Positions 36,790 to 46,289 of a DNA stretch of 64,000 nt are shown piece after piece. Both the position numbers and the translations under genes were made by a program. The stretch spans positions 372,001 through 436,000 of the forward strand of contig CAVZTA010000009.1 of the NCBI GenBank assembly GCA_963778025.1, written 5' to 3'. Position 1 is the stretch's first letter; each line of letters opens with the position of its first letter. The stretch comes from CAVZTA01 sp963778025. Lineage in GTDB: Bacteria; Chloroflexota; Limnocylindria; Limnocylindrales; CSP1-4. The notes beneath the pieces are model-generated. The model saw only the letters and a list, made by a program, of their open reading frames with translations, was not told where the DNA came from and searched no databases.

Positions 36790-37887
36790 ATGACGGTCAC
36801 CGGTCGACAGACGCAGCGCCTCGGCGCGGCGGCCGGCCTGACCGACGACGATCTCCTGGGGATGTATCGCTTCGTCGCCCTGGCGCGCGCGGTCGACGAG
36901 CGGATGTGGATCCTCAACCGGGCCGGCCGGATCCCGTTCGTCATCTCCGGCCAGGGGCATGAGGGCGCCCAGGTGGGCATCGCGTGGCCGCTCCAGAAGG
37001 GTCACGACTGGATCGCCCCGTTCTACCGGTCCATCGCGACCTGCCTGACGTTCGGCATGAGCGCGCGCGACATCATGACCGCGCAGTACGCGACGGCCAG
37101 CGACCCGAGCTCCGGCGGCCGCCAGATGCCCGGTCACTACGGCTCGCACGAGCACAACCTCGTGTCGGTCTCGTCGCCGGTCGCGACGCAGATCCTCCAC
37201 GCCGTGGGCATCGCGCTCGCCGCCAAGATCCGCAAGACCGGCCAGGTCGCGATGGCCATCATGGGCGAGGGGAGCAGCAACCAGGGCGATGTCCACGAGG
37301 CGCTGAACTTCGCGGCCATCCACAAGCTGCCGTTCATCTTCGTGGTCGAGAACAACGGCTACGCGATCTCGGTCCCGGCGGAGAAGGAGCTGAGCGTCAA
37401 GGACGTCGCCGTGCGGGCATCCGGCTACGGCATGCCCGGCGTCATCGTCGACGGCACCGACGTCGTGGCCTGCTACCAGGCGGCGAAGGAGGCGGTCGAC
37501 CTCGCGCGTGCCGGCGGCGGGCCGACGCTCATCGAGGCCAAGGTCACGCGCCTCACCGCGCACTCCAGCGACGACCAGCAGACGAAGTACCGCTCCGAGG
37601 AGGAGCTGGCCCAGCAGAAGGACCTCGACCCGCTGCCCAAGTTCCGGGAGGCGCTCGTCGCCGCCGGCATCCTGACGGCCGAGCGGGAGGCCGCCCTCAC
37701 GGCCGAGCTCAAGGAGATCGTCGACGACGCCACGGACTACGCGGAGGCGCAGCCCGACCCCGACCCCACGACCGCGATGCAGTGGGTCTACGCCGAATCG
37801 TGGCCCGGCGAGGAGCCGCCGGCCTGGAGCCCGCACCCCGCGAGCGGCGATGCGTCGAGCGACGATCCCTCGAGCGGCGGCCACTGA
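36790..37887 (+). CDS. 2-oxoacid dehydrogenase E1 alpha subunit
   Basis: The 365-residue protein is a thiamine-diphosphate E1 alpha: MYRFVALARAVDERMWILNR, GRIPFVISGQGHEGAQVGIA, and the TPP-Mg motif MGEGSSNQGDVHEALNFAA followed by VVENNGYAISVP. GRIPF and HSSDDQ point to the branched-chain 2-oxoacid type more than pyruvate, but this is not certain. Of two nearby ATGs, 36790 is in frame. It overlaps E1 beta by 1 bp. The C-terminal tail is an acidic, Ser/Pro-rich extension. Confidence 0.93.
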   Translation: MTVTGRQTQRLGAAAGLTDDDLLGMYRFVALARAVDERMWILNRAGRIPFVISGQGHEGAQVGIAWPLQKGHDWIAPFYRSIATCLTFGMSARDIMTAQYATASDPSSGGRQMPGHYGSHEHNLVSVSSPVATQILHAVGIALAAKIRKTGQVAMAIMGEGSSNQGDVHEALNFAAIHKLPFIFVVENNGYAISVPAEKELSVKDVAVRASGYGMPGVIVDGTDVVACYQAAKEAVDLARAGGGPTLIEAKVTRLTAHSSDDQQTKYRSEEELAQQKDLDPLPKFREALVAAGILTAEREAALTAELKEIVDDATDYAEAQPDPDPTTAMQWVYAESWPGEEPPAWSPHPASGDASSDDPSSGGH

Positions 37888-38870
37888 TGCCCACCAAGAC
37901 CTTCATCGAGGCGATCCGCGAGGGCCTCGCCGAGGAGATGCGGCGCGACGAGGCGGTCATCGTGCTCGGCGAGGACGTCGGCAAGAAGGGCGGCGTGTTC
38001 CTGGCCACGGACGGGCTGTGGGGCGAGTTCGGCGACGACCGGGTCATCGACACGCCCCTCACGGAATCGATGATCGTCGGCGCGTCGATCGGCGCCGCGG
38101 TCAACGGCCTGCGGCCCATCGCGGAGATCCAGTTCGCCGACTTCATCCATCCGGCGTTCAACCAGCTGGTCAGTGAGGCCGCGCGGATGCGCTACCGCTC
38201 GAACAACGGCTACGGCGTGCCCATGGTCGTCCGGGCCCCGTACGGCGGCGGCGTCCACGGCGCGCTCTACCACTCGCAGTCGGTCGAGGCGTTCTTCACC
38301 CACGTGCCGGGTCTCAAGGTCGTCATCCCGTCGACCCCGTACGACGCCAAGGGGCTGCTCAAGACGAGCGTCCGTGACGAGGACCCGGTGCTGTTCTTCG
38401 AGCACAAGAAGATGTACCGCTCGGTGCGCGGCGACGTGCCCGCCGAGGACTACACGATCCCGCTGGGCAAGGCCCAGGTGACGCATCCCGGGACCCGGAT
38501 CACGGTCGTCGCGTACGGGCTCATGGCGCATTACGCGCTGGAGGCCGCCGACCGCGTCGAGGAGGACGGCATCAGCGTCGAGGTCGTCGACGTCCGCACC
38601 CTGCGGCCCCTCGACAAGGCGACGATCCTGGAGTCGGTGCGCAAGACCGGCAAGTGTCTCGTCGTCTACGAGGACAACCGGTTCGGCGGGTACGGCGCCG
38701 AGATCTGCGCGATGGTCGCGGAGGAGGCGTTCGACTACCTCGACGGCCCCGTGAGTCGCGTCGCCGGTCCCGAGGTGCCGGGCGTGCCGTACAACCACGC
38801 GCTCGAGGACTGGTTCATGGTCGACCCGGAGAAGATCGCGGCCGGCATCCGGAAGCTCGCCGCGTACTAG
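37887..38870 (+). CDS. 2-oxoacid dehydrogenase E1 beta subunit
   Basis: The 327-residue protein has the transketolase pyrimidine-binding domain (VIVLGEDVGKKGGVFLATDG, DTPLTESMIVGASIGAAVNG, EIQFADFIHPAFNQLVSEAA) and the C-terminal domain (VVDVRTLRPLDKATILESVR). With E1 alpha it forms the heterotetrameric decarboxylase that hands acyl groups to lipoyl-E2. It ends 9 bp before the convergent cyclase gene, with no clear terminator between them. Confidence 0.94.
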   Translation: MPTKTFIEAIREGLAEEMRRDEAVIVLGEDVGKKGGVFLATDGLWGEFGDDRVIDTPLTESMIVGASIGAAVNGLRPIAEIQFADFIHPAFNQLVSEAARMRYRSNNGYGVPMVVRAPYGGGVHGALYHSQSVEAFFTHVPGLKVVIPSTPYDAKGLLKTSVRDEDPVLFFEHKKMYRSVRGDVPAEDYTIPLGKAQVTHPGTRITVVAYGLMAHYALEAADRVEEDGISVEVVDVRTLRPLDKATILESVRKTGKCLVVYEDNRFGGYGAEICAMVAEEAFDYLDGPVSRVAGPEVPGVPYNHALEDWFMVDPEKIAAGIRKLAAY

Positions 38871-38879
38871 ATCGAGGCG

Positions 38880-41566
38880 TCAGATGGGCGGCGCGTCGGG
38901 CGGTGCGTCGGCGGGTGGCTGGACGCCCAGGCCGCGTGCGAGCTCGAAGATCGCCTCGACCGCCTCGTCCAGCGTCATCGCCGCACCACGCGCGGCTGCC
39001 TCCTCGTACCCGGTGGGACCGAGTGCCGCGCGCGCGTAGTCGCGCGGATCGACGGCATCGTCTTCATGCAGCATCTGGAGCCCGGCAGGCGGCCGGATGC
39101 CGTGGACCTGGCACAGGACGTCGAACGCGCTGATCAGGGTCGCGGTTTCGAGCGGTCGCTGGAACGCGACCGCGGCGACGGCGCCCATCTGGATGGACAG
39201 CGTCATGTCGGCCACGTCGCGCAGGTCCCGCGCGACGCGCAGGGACTGTACGGCCCACCAGAACGCGGGCTCGAGGTGGCCCATCGTCACGTCGACCCAG
39301 GCGAGGCTCCCGAACGCCAGCCCCTCGTACCAGATGTCACCGTTCTCGTGGAAGCGGCGCAGCAGGTCCAGGAACCGCTCACGGGCGGCCTCGGACTGAC
39401 CCTGCCGCTGCAGCGACGTCGTCTCCGCCCACTCGATCCGGGCCACCATGCGCTCATCGCCCAGCGCGGCGAACTTGGCCTTGGCGGCCGCGACGTCGCG
39501 CGTGCTCGCCTCCTCGTCGCCCAGCGCGAAGCGCGCGTGGGCGACGTTGTACGTGCCGTTCGCCTCCTCCCAGGCGAGCCCGAGCTCCCGCGCCAGCCGC
39601 TCCTGCTCGGCGTAGAAGCGCTCGGCGACCGCCGCGTCGCCCTGCCAGTAGGCGGTGCCGCCGGCCGCGTCGAGCGCCCGGACCCGAGCGGCCGAGGGAC
39701 GGTCGGCGCCGGGCATCGCGAACACCGTCCCGACCAGCTCCTTGCTGTCGTTGAGGCGCCCGCTCAGCAGCCAGTACCGCCACAGGTGGGCGAGGCCCAG
39801 GAGCGCGGCCTCCGACTCGCCGCGCTCCGACGAGCCACAGGATCGCCGCCCGCAGGTTCGCGTCGTCGGCGGCAAGCTGGTCGATCCAGGCGGCCTGCGC
39901 CCCGCCCGGGAGATGCGGCGCGGCGCGCTCGGCGAGCGACATGTAGGCCAGGCGCGTGGCGATCGCGGATCGCGTCCGCCTCGCCGGCGGCCTTGAGGCG
40001 CGCGAGCGACGAGGTCCGCACCGTCTCCAGCGCTCGGAACCGGATCCCGGTGTCGCCGGCGCCATCGTCGCGGTACAGCAGGCTGTGTTCCGCGAGCCGG
40101 ACGAGGCCGTCGAGCACGTCGATCCCGAGCTCGTCCGACGGGACCGCACACCGTCTCCGCCTGGGCGAGGTCGAAGCTGCCCGCGAAGACGCCGATGCGG
40201 TCGAACAGCCGCCGCACCGGCGGCTCGAGCAGGTCGTAGGACCAGGCGATCGCATCCTCGAGCGTCTGCTGGCGGGTCGGCAGGTCGCGCGGGCCGGAGC
40301 CGGGCAGCGGCAGGCGCGCGGCGAGCCGGTCGCGGATCGCGGGGATCGGGCAGCGTGCCCACGCGCGCCGCGGTCAGCTCGATGCCCAGCGGGAGACCGT
40401 CGAGCAGCCGGCAGATGTCGCCGATGGCCGCCTCGTCGGCCGGCGTCAGATGGAGGTCCGGGCGCACGGCACGGGCGCGCTCGAGGAACAGCCGGTTCCC
40501 GTCGCCCGTGCCGCCGGCCAATGGTCCGACCGGGAATTCCTGCTCCCCGGCGACGCGCAACGGTGCGCGGCTCGCGACGACGATGGCGAGGCGTGGCGCC
40601 GCGCGCAGGAGGTCGCCCACGGTCGCCGCCGCCGCGAGGACCTGCTCGAAGTTGTCGAGCAGGAGCAGCGTGGTGCGCTCCGCGAGATGGTCCTCGAGGC
40701 GATCCGCGGCGGCGCCCAGGACGCCGTCATACAGGCCCAGCGTGCGAGCGATCGTCGCCTTGACCAGGGACGGGTCGCGGATGGGCGACAGGTCGATGAG
40801 CCAGCAGCCGTCGGGGTAGCCCTCGCCGACCTGCCGGGCGAGCTCGACCGCGAGGCTCGTCTTGCCCGCGCCGCCCGGTCCCGTGAGCGTGATGAGCCGG
40901 TTCGTCGCGAGCAGCCGCTGCAGTCGCTCGAGCTCTGCGGCCCGGCCCACGAAGCTCGTGACCCGCGCCGGCACGTTGCCCGTCGAGCCGAGCGTGCCGC
41001 GCAGCGGCGGGAAGTCCGTCGGCAGGCCATCGACATCGAGCTGGAACAGGTGCTCGGGCGTGGCGATGTCCTTCAGGCGATGGCGTCCCAGATCGCGCAG
41101 CGCCGTCCCTTCCGGGAGGTCGTCCACGACAAGGGCGCGGACCGTGTCGGACAGGACGATCTGGCCGCCCGATCCCGTGTTCGCGATGCGGGCCGCACGG
41201 TTGACGTCGAAGCCGCCGTAGTCGTCGCCCGCCAGGCGCGCCGTCCCGGTATGGACGCCGACCCGGACGCGCGGACGCGACGCCGTCCGGCCAGTCGTGC
41301 GCAGCCAGGGCGCGCTGGATCGCCGCGGCCGCGCGGACGGCCTCGCCCGCGCCCTCGAACACCACGAAGAACGCGTCACCCTCCGTGCCGACCTCGACCC
41401 CGCCGTAGGGCTCGTACGCGGACCGGATGAGCGCGTGGTGCGCCGACTGCAGCGCGTCGTAGCGCTCGCCGAGCTGGCGCACGAGGCGCATCGACCCCTC
41501 GATGTCGGTGCGCAGGAACGTGACCGTCCCGGTGGGCAGCGCCGGCCGTCCCTGGCCGGTCCTCAT
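38880..41566 (-). CDS. Class III nucleotide cyclase-NB ATPase-TPR regulator, five frameshifts
   Basis: The repaired protein has about 893 residues. Residues about 10-170 are a class III cyclase domain: metal-binding Asp in TFLRTDIEGSMRLV and in GTEGDAFFVVF, and the transition-state Asn/Arg pair in VNRAARIA, so it looks active. Next is an AAA/NB-ARC ATPase (LITLTGPGGAGKTSLAVELA, LLLLDNFEQVLAAA) and a C-terminal TPR-like helical region. Breaks, each one extra base, lie near 39835, 39962, 40150, 40350 and 41283. No DNA-binding domain is seen. Its ATG overlaps the stop of the cNMP-binding transporter upstream (4 bp). Confidence 0.82.
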
Positions 41567-44500
41567 GTGCTCATGCTGATCCGGTCGGCGAGCGTGCCGA
41601 GCATCGCCATCGCCGCCTCGGGCCGCTCGCGCAGGATCGCCTTGACGGCATCGCCGCCCAGGACCAGACCCCGGACGCCGGGCGGATCCGCGACGACGGT
41701 GGCCGCACGGGTGCCCTCGCGCAGGACCGCGAGCTCGCCGATGTGGTCGCCCTTCTGGTAGCGCCGCAGGACACGGCGCTCGCCATCGATGTCGCGAACG
41801 ACCTCCACGCTGCCCTCGACGATGACGATGAGCTCGTCACCGACGTCGCCCTCGCGCACGAGCGCCTCACCGGCCGCATAGGTGCGCTCGACCGCGGTCG
41901 AGGCGAGGCGCTGGAGGTCCTCCGGCGCGAGCATCGAGAACAGCGGGACGCCGCGCAGGAACAGCATCCGCTCCAGCTCGTCGAGCGTCGCCGCCGTCTC
42001 GGGCATCGGGCTCCCTCCGGGCAGGATGCCGGCCACCGCCGAGCGCACGACGGGGTCCGGATCGTCCAGGGCCCGCGCCGCGACCGCGCGCTGCTCCACC
42101 GCGAGGTGTGCGGCGAGTGTACGGATGGCGAGCGCGCGGACCCAGCCGTCCCGGTCCTCGAGCAGACCGCGGGCGACGGCGTTGACGTCGGGTGCCGGAC
42201 CGTCGGTCGGCTCGGGCTCGCTGTCGAGGAGCCGGACGACCGCGCGCGACAGACGTCCGTCGCCCAGCGCCTCGAGCGCCTCGATCGCCTGGGCGCGCGT
42301 CTCGACGTCGTCCGCGTGGAGGCAGCGGCGGATGAGGCCCGACGCCTCGGGCGCGCCGAGGACCGAGAGCGCGCGCAGCAGCCGCGTCTCGATCGCCTGA
42401 CCCCGCCGCCGGAGGAGCGAGGCCAGGAAGGCCGTGCTCGCCGAGGCGACCGCGTGGTCGTCGCCCACCTCCTCGGCCGCGACCGCGGCCTCCAGCAACG
42501 CCGACTGGCGACGCAGATGGGTCGCGCGGACCACCTGACCGACCGACCACGAGATCAGCGCATCGTGTGTCGCGACGTCCTCGGCATCGAGGGCATCGAG
42601 CGCGGCGTCCTGGGCGATCTCCGAGCCCTCGCGCAGGGTCTGCACGACGCCGTCCGGCACGGGCGACCGCGGGCGCAGGGCGCGCGCCGCCGCGGAACGG
42701 ACCGTCGGAGCGGGATCCGCCAGCGCCGCGACCAGCCGGCGGTCGATCGCGGGCGTCGCGTCCAGCGACCCCAGGGCGAGCAACGCCGCTTCGCGGACCG
42801 CCGCATCGCCGGCCTCGAGCGACGGCTCGATCGAGACGACCGGCGAGCTGCCCCCGAGGCGCGCGACCCCGTCGAGGCCGGCGATCCTCCCGGCGACATC
42901 GTCGGCGGCGATGAGCCGTTCCAGGACCGCGACGCCGTCGTCATGGCGGCCCGTGTGGCACCACGCGACCGCAAGCTCCACCTGGACACGCGGGTCGGCG
43001 TCGGCCGCGAGGCGCCGGGCGAGCGCGTCGTCGAGCCAGGGCGAACCCGACCGGCCGTCGAGCGCGGTCGCGGTGCGGACGGCCCGTGCGCGGACCTCCG
43101 GGTCGGTGTCGGCGACCGCCGCGGTCACGGGTGGCAACGCCTCGGGCGCGCCCGCCGAGGCGAGCGCATCGAGGGTCGCCAGCCGGACGGTCCGGTCGGG
43201 GTCGCCGAGCATCGGGACCAGATCGCTCGCGACGTCGCGCGTCCCGATCCGACCCAGGAGCTCGACCGCGAGCCGCCGCTCGCCCGGCCGCTCGGCCTGG
43301 AGCGCGGCGCGCAGGTCCGTCACCACGCCGGGACTCCGGGTCAGGGCCGCGAGTCCCGGGCCGCCCTCCAGCACCTGCTCGGCGAGGCCTCCGCGAAGCG
43401 TCGCCACGAGGCTCGCGGCATAGCGACCCCGGATCATCCAGACCACGGCCAGGCATGCCAGGGATGCGACGACGCCGACCGCGAACAGCTGCTCGTTGGA
43501 GAACGCGGACGCGATGATCAGGAACACGCCGGCGATCACCGTGCCCACCTGACCCGGGACGCCGTCGATGAACGCCCGGACCTGGCCGCGCCGGCTCGCC
43601 GGGACGACCGAGAAGAACGCGTTCCACGCCGTGTTCGACAGCCCGCGCTGCGTGACCTCCTGGGTGAACTTCACCCCGATCGCCGTCCCGATCCCGAAGG
43701 TCACGAACCACACCCCGAACCCGAGGAGGTACGCCAGCGGCAAGAGCAGCGCCACGGTGACCACGCCCAGGCGCGCGTACAGGCGGTTCGCGACGAGCGA
43801 GGCCATCAGGAACGATGTCGCGGTCACCGCGGCGGCGAACAGTCCGAGGGCCGTGGCGAGCTCGCCCTGGCCGGGGAACGCGGCGGTCATCGCGCCCGAG
43901 AACGGGTACTGCATGGCGTTGAGGAGGATCGCGAACAGCACGTAGGCGACCGCGACCAGCCGCATCAACGGCGACCGCGCGACGTCCAGGGCACCCGCGC
44001 GCAGTGCCCCCAGCGCGCCCATCCGCGCGCCGTGCGCGTCGGTGACCGGATGCAGGCGCGGGCGCAGTCGCACCAGCGCGAGCGCGGCCACGACGAGCAG
44101 CACGGCGTACCCGACGATGATCGCGGACGGGCCGATGAGGGCGGCCAGCGGCCCCGCCGCCAGCAACCCCACGAAGCCGCCGCCGATCGCGGCGCTCGTG
44201 CACAGCGAGAACAGCCGCCGTGCCTGGCGGGCGTGGAACGTCGATCCGGCGACCGTCCACAGGATCGTCGTGAGCAGCGCGCCCGCCGTGAACACCGACA
44301 CCCAGGCGACCGCGTACAGGGCGACCGAACCGGACATGGTGGCGATGCCCTCGAGGGCGAGGATCGCCGCGATGACCAGCAGGATCGAGGGCACGACCCG
44401 CTCGCCCGTCGCCCGCGCGACGACCGCCCCATACCCGAGCGTCGCGACCAGCCCGACGGTCCCCAGCCCGATGTACAGCGGCGGCAGGATCGTCGGTCCG

Positions 44501-44640
44501 ACGGCATCGAGGACCAGCGTCGTCACGGCGACTTCGCCGAGTCCCCGCCCCGCCTCGGCGGCCGCGAACGCGAGGCCCAGCAGCGCTACCAGTCGGCCTT
44601 CGCCGGGGCGGATGGCGAGCGCTCGTGCGAGCCGGTTCAC
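41563..44640 (-). CDS. Fusion of MFS/NTT-like transporter, HEAT repeats and cyclic-nucleotide-binding domain
   Basis: The 1025-residue protein has three parts. Residues about 1-425 form 10-12 membrane helices resembling NTT (ADP/ATP carrier-like) or MFS transporters. About 430-880 is a HEAT/PBS-type helical repeat solenoid (for example PMLGDPDRTVRLATLDALAS). About 900-1010 is a cNMP-binding domain with an intact phosphate cassette, GELAVLREGTRAATV, whose Glu and Arg are the canonical ligand contacts. The stop overlaps the start of a class III cyclase gene (ATGA), so ligand-maker and ligand-binder are made together. What is transported is unknown. Confidence 0.85.
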   Translation of the reverse strand: MNRLARALAIRPGEGRLVALLGLAFAAAEAGRGLGEVAVTTLVLDAVGPTILPPLYIGLGTVGLVATLGYGAVVARATGERVVPSILLVIAAILALEGIATMSGSVALYAVAWVSVFTAGALLTTILWTVAGSTFHARQARRLFSLCTSAAIGGGFVGLLAAGPLAALIGPSAIIVGYAVLLVVAALALVRLRPRLHPVTDAHGARMGALGALRAGALDVARSPLMRLVAVAYVLFAILLNAMQYPFSGAMTAAFPGQGELATALGLFAAAVTATSFLMASLVANRLYARLGVVTVALLLPLAYLLGFGVWFVTFGIGTAIGVKFTQEVTQRGLSNTAWNAFFSVVPASRRGQVRAFIDGVPGQVGTVIAGVFLIIASAFSNEQLFAVGVVASLACLAVVWMIRGRYAASLVATLRGGLAEQVLEGGPGLAALTRSPGVVTDLRAALQAERPGERRLAVELLGRIGTRDVASDLVPMLGDPDRTVRLATLDALASAGAPEALPPVTAAVADTDPEVRARAVRTATALDGRSGSPWLDDALARRLAADADPRVQVELAVAWCHTGRHDDGVAVLERLIAADDVAGRIAGLDGVARLGGSSPVVSIEPSLEAGDAAVREAALLALGSLDATPAIDRRLVAALADPAPTVRSAAARALRPRSPVPDGVVQTLREGSEIAQDAALDALDAEDVATHDALISWSVGQVVRATHLRRQSALLEAAVAAEEVGDDHAVASASTAFLASLLRRRGQAIETRLLRALSVLGAPEASGLIRRCLHADDVETRAQAIEALEALGDGRLSRAVVRLLDSEPEPTDGPAPDVNAVARGLLEDRDGWVRALAIRTLAAHLAVEQRAVAARALDDPDPVVRSAVAGILPGGSPMPETAATLDELERMLFLRGVPLFSMLAPEDLQRLASTAVERTYAAGEALVREGDVGDELIVIVEGSVEVVRDIDGERRVLRRYQKGDHIGELAVLREGTRAATVVADPPGVRGLVLGGDAVKAILRERPEAAMAMLGTLADRISMST

Positions 44641-44835
44641 GTGGGGCGGACGGGTGACGGTGGTTCGAGGCGGCGCACGGGCGTCGACGAGCTCCGATGG
44701 GCCGGGGAGCGGGCGGTCCCCCTCGACACGATGATGGCATGCGCCGGTGACGGTCGGACAGTCGCCGGCCCGTCAGCCGACGATCACGCCACGAGGGCGA
44801 CCCCCGCCGCCCGGACGCACCAGCGTCCGCCAGGG

Positions 44836-45666
44836 CTACAGGTCGACCGCTCCGGTGACGCAGGTGACCGTGCCGCCGCCGACCCAGATGCGCCCGTCCG
44901 CGTCCTGGTCGATGAACGCGCGTCCGGCTCGGCCGAGCACCGTGCCCTGGCTGGCCACGTACGGCGACGTCACGCGCCCGGTCCGCAGGAGCCACCCGGC
45001 GAGCGATGCGTTGAGGCTGCCGGTGACCGGGTCCTCCACGGTCGAGCCATCCTTCGGGAAGAACGCTCGGACCTCGATCGCCGCCTCCGATCCCGGCGGC
45101 TGCGGTCCGGCGACGCCGATGTCGAGGTCGACGGGCCCCGGCCGGATCGCCAGGACCTCATCGACCGATCGCAGCCACACGGCGACCCAGCCCGGACCGT
45201 TGTCGACCCACTCCGCGTCCACGACGGCGTCGCGCTCGATCCGCAGCTGCTCGACGACCCGCTCGAGCACCTCGTCCTCGACGGCCCCCGAGCGCACGAG
45301 CGGGGGCGCGGCGAATGCGAGCCGTCCGTCGCCGCGCCGGATGGCGATCAGGCCGGCCTGGCACTCCTGGACGATGGTGTCGTCACCGCCGGGCGTGCCA
45401 CCGACCTCCAGCCACGCGTGGCACGTGCCCAGCGTCGGATGGCCCGCGAAGGGCAGCTCGGCGACCGGCGTGAAGATCCGGACCCGGTAGTCGGCGCCCG
45501 GGTCGGTCGGGCGGAGGAGGAACGTCGTCTCCGAGAGGTTGGTCCAGTTCGCGAACCGGGCCATCTCCTCGGTCGTCAGGCCGTCCGCATCGTGGACGAC
45601 CGCGACGGGATTGCCGCGATAGGGCGCGGTCGTGAAGACGTCGACCTGTCGGAACGTGCGTGCCAT
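44836..45666 (-). CDS. PhzF-family isomerase/epimerase
   Basis: The 276-residue protein is a PhzF-like fold enzyme: RQVDVFTTAPYRGNPVAVVH, WTNLSETTFLLRP with the catalytic-type Glu, FTPVAELPFAGHPTLGTCHA and EDPVTGSLNASLAGWLL. The family isomerises small molecules such as dihydro-3-hydroxyanthranilate, but many members have unknown substrates, and no phenazine genes are nearby. A minus-strand CACACT (45673-45678) lies 6 nt before ATG 45666, suggesting a leaderless mRNA. Confidence 0.92.
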   Translation of the reverse strand: MARTFRQVDVFTTAPYRGNPVAVVHDADGLTTEEMARFANWTNLSETTFLLRPTDPGADYRVRIFTPVAELPFAGHPTLGTCHAWLEVGGTPGGDDTIVQECQAGLIAIRRGDGRLAFAAPPLVRSGAVEDEVLERVVEQLRIERDAVVDAEWVDNGPGWVAVWLRSVDEVLAIRPGPVDLDIGVAGPQPPGSEAAIEVRAFFPKDGSTVEDPVTGSLNASLAGWLLRTGRVTSPYVASQGTVLGRAGRAFIDQDADGRIWVGGGTVTCVTGAVDL

Positions 45667-45695
45667 CGGCCGAGTGTGCCATCGACCGCGCGTCG

Positions 45696-46241
45696 TCAGC
45701 CGGCCGAGCCCGCTTCGCGCTCCTCGATCAGCCGGTGGATCCGGGCGGTGTGCTTCTGGAGGAGCTCCCGGTCGTCGGTCAGGAAGCGCAGGATGACCAG
45801 CCACTCGTCCGCGGTGTAGCGCTCGGCGAGTGCCCGGCCCTCTTCGACGAAGGCGTCGAACGCCGGGGCGACGATCTCGCCGACGCGGGGCGTGACCTCG
45901 ACCATCACGCGCCGGCGGTCGACGTCGTCGCGCACCCGTCGGACGAGGCCCGCCGCCTCGAGTCGATCCAGCGCGGCGGTCGTCGCGCCGCTCGAGAGGT
46001 GAGCGGCGGTACCCAGCTGGCCGGCCGTCATCCGGCCCGCGCGCTCGATGAGGTCGATGCAGCGCATGTCGGTCCGGTTCATCCCGACGTACAGCGCGAC
46101 GGCCTCGTCGAACAGGTCCTGGTCGGTCTGCCAGCCGCGGATGGTCTCGATGCCGTGCCGTTCCAGGTCCTCGAAGGACCAGCCCTCGGGCAGCGGTCGG
46201 CGTGTTTCGCGCGCGATGTCTTGACATTCGAAAATCTGCAC
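45696..46241 (-). CDS. MarR-family transcriptional regulator
   Basis: The 181-residue protein has the MarR winged helix: NRTDMRCIDLIERAGRMTAG, QLGTAAHLSSGATTAALDRL, EAAGLVRRVRDDVDRRRVMV. It is divergent from an ABC exporter that it very probably represses. GTG 46241 is the only in-frame start before the domain and lies 4 nt after TATCTT on the minus strand, so the mRNA is again near-leaderless and its promoter shares the operator palindrome. Confidence 0.88.
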   Translation of the reverse strand: MQIFECQDIARETRRPLPEGWSFEDLERHGIETIRGWQTDQDLFDEAVALYVGMNRTDMRCIDLIERAGRMTAGQLGTAAHLSSGATTAALDRLEAAGLVRRVRDDVDRRRVMVEVTPRVGEIVAPAFDAFVEEGRALAERYTADEWLVILRFLTDDRELLQKHTARIHRLIEEREAGSAG

Positions 46242-46270
46242 CGCTAAGATATCTTGGCAGTCGAGACATC
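46215..46270. promoter_or_regulatory. Divergent promoter and MarR operator
   Basis: For the rightward ABC genes a near-consensus promoter is seen: TTGACA at 46221-46226, 18-bp spacer, TAAGAT at 46245-46250. The -10 overlaps the perfect palindrome AAGATATCTT (46246-46255), which also contains the TATCTT of the leftward marR promoter. A larger imperfect inverted repeat, GATGTCTTGAC (46215-46225) and GTCGAGACATC (46260-46270), brackets all of it. This is one of the most AT-rich spots in the window. Confidence 0.75.
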
Positions 46271-46289
46271 GTAGCACGGAGGTCGGTCC

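Noticed and set aside
1900..41300. Programmed +1 frameshifting as the normal mode of expression
   Set aside because: No common slippery motif or stop codon is seen at the sites, they fall in unrelated housekeeping genes, and they cluster in patches; read errors explain this better.
41743..45819. A 1358-codon open frame on the plus strand opposite the transporter and PhzF
   Set aside because: It is the antisense shadow of two clear genes in very GC-rich DNA, with Arg/Asp/Gly-rich low-complexity sequence and no domains.
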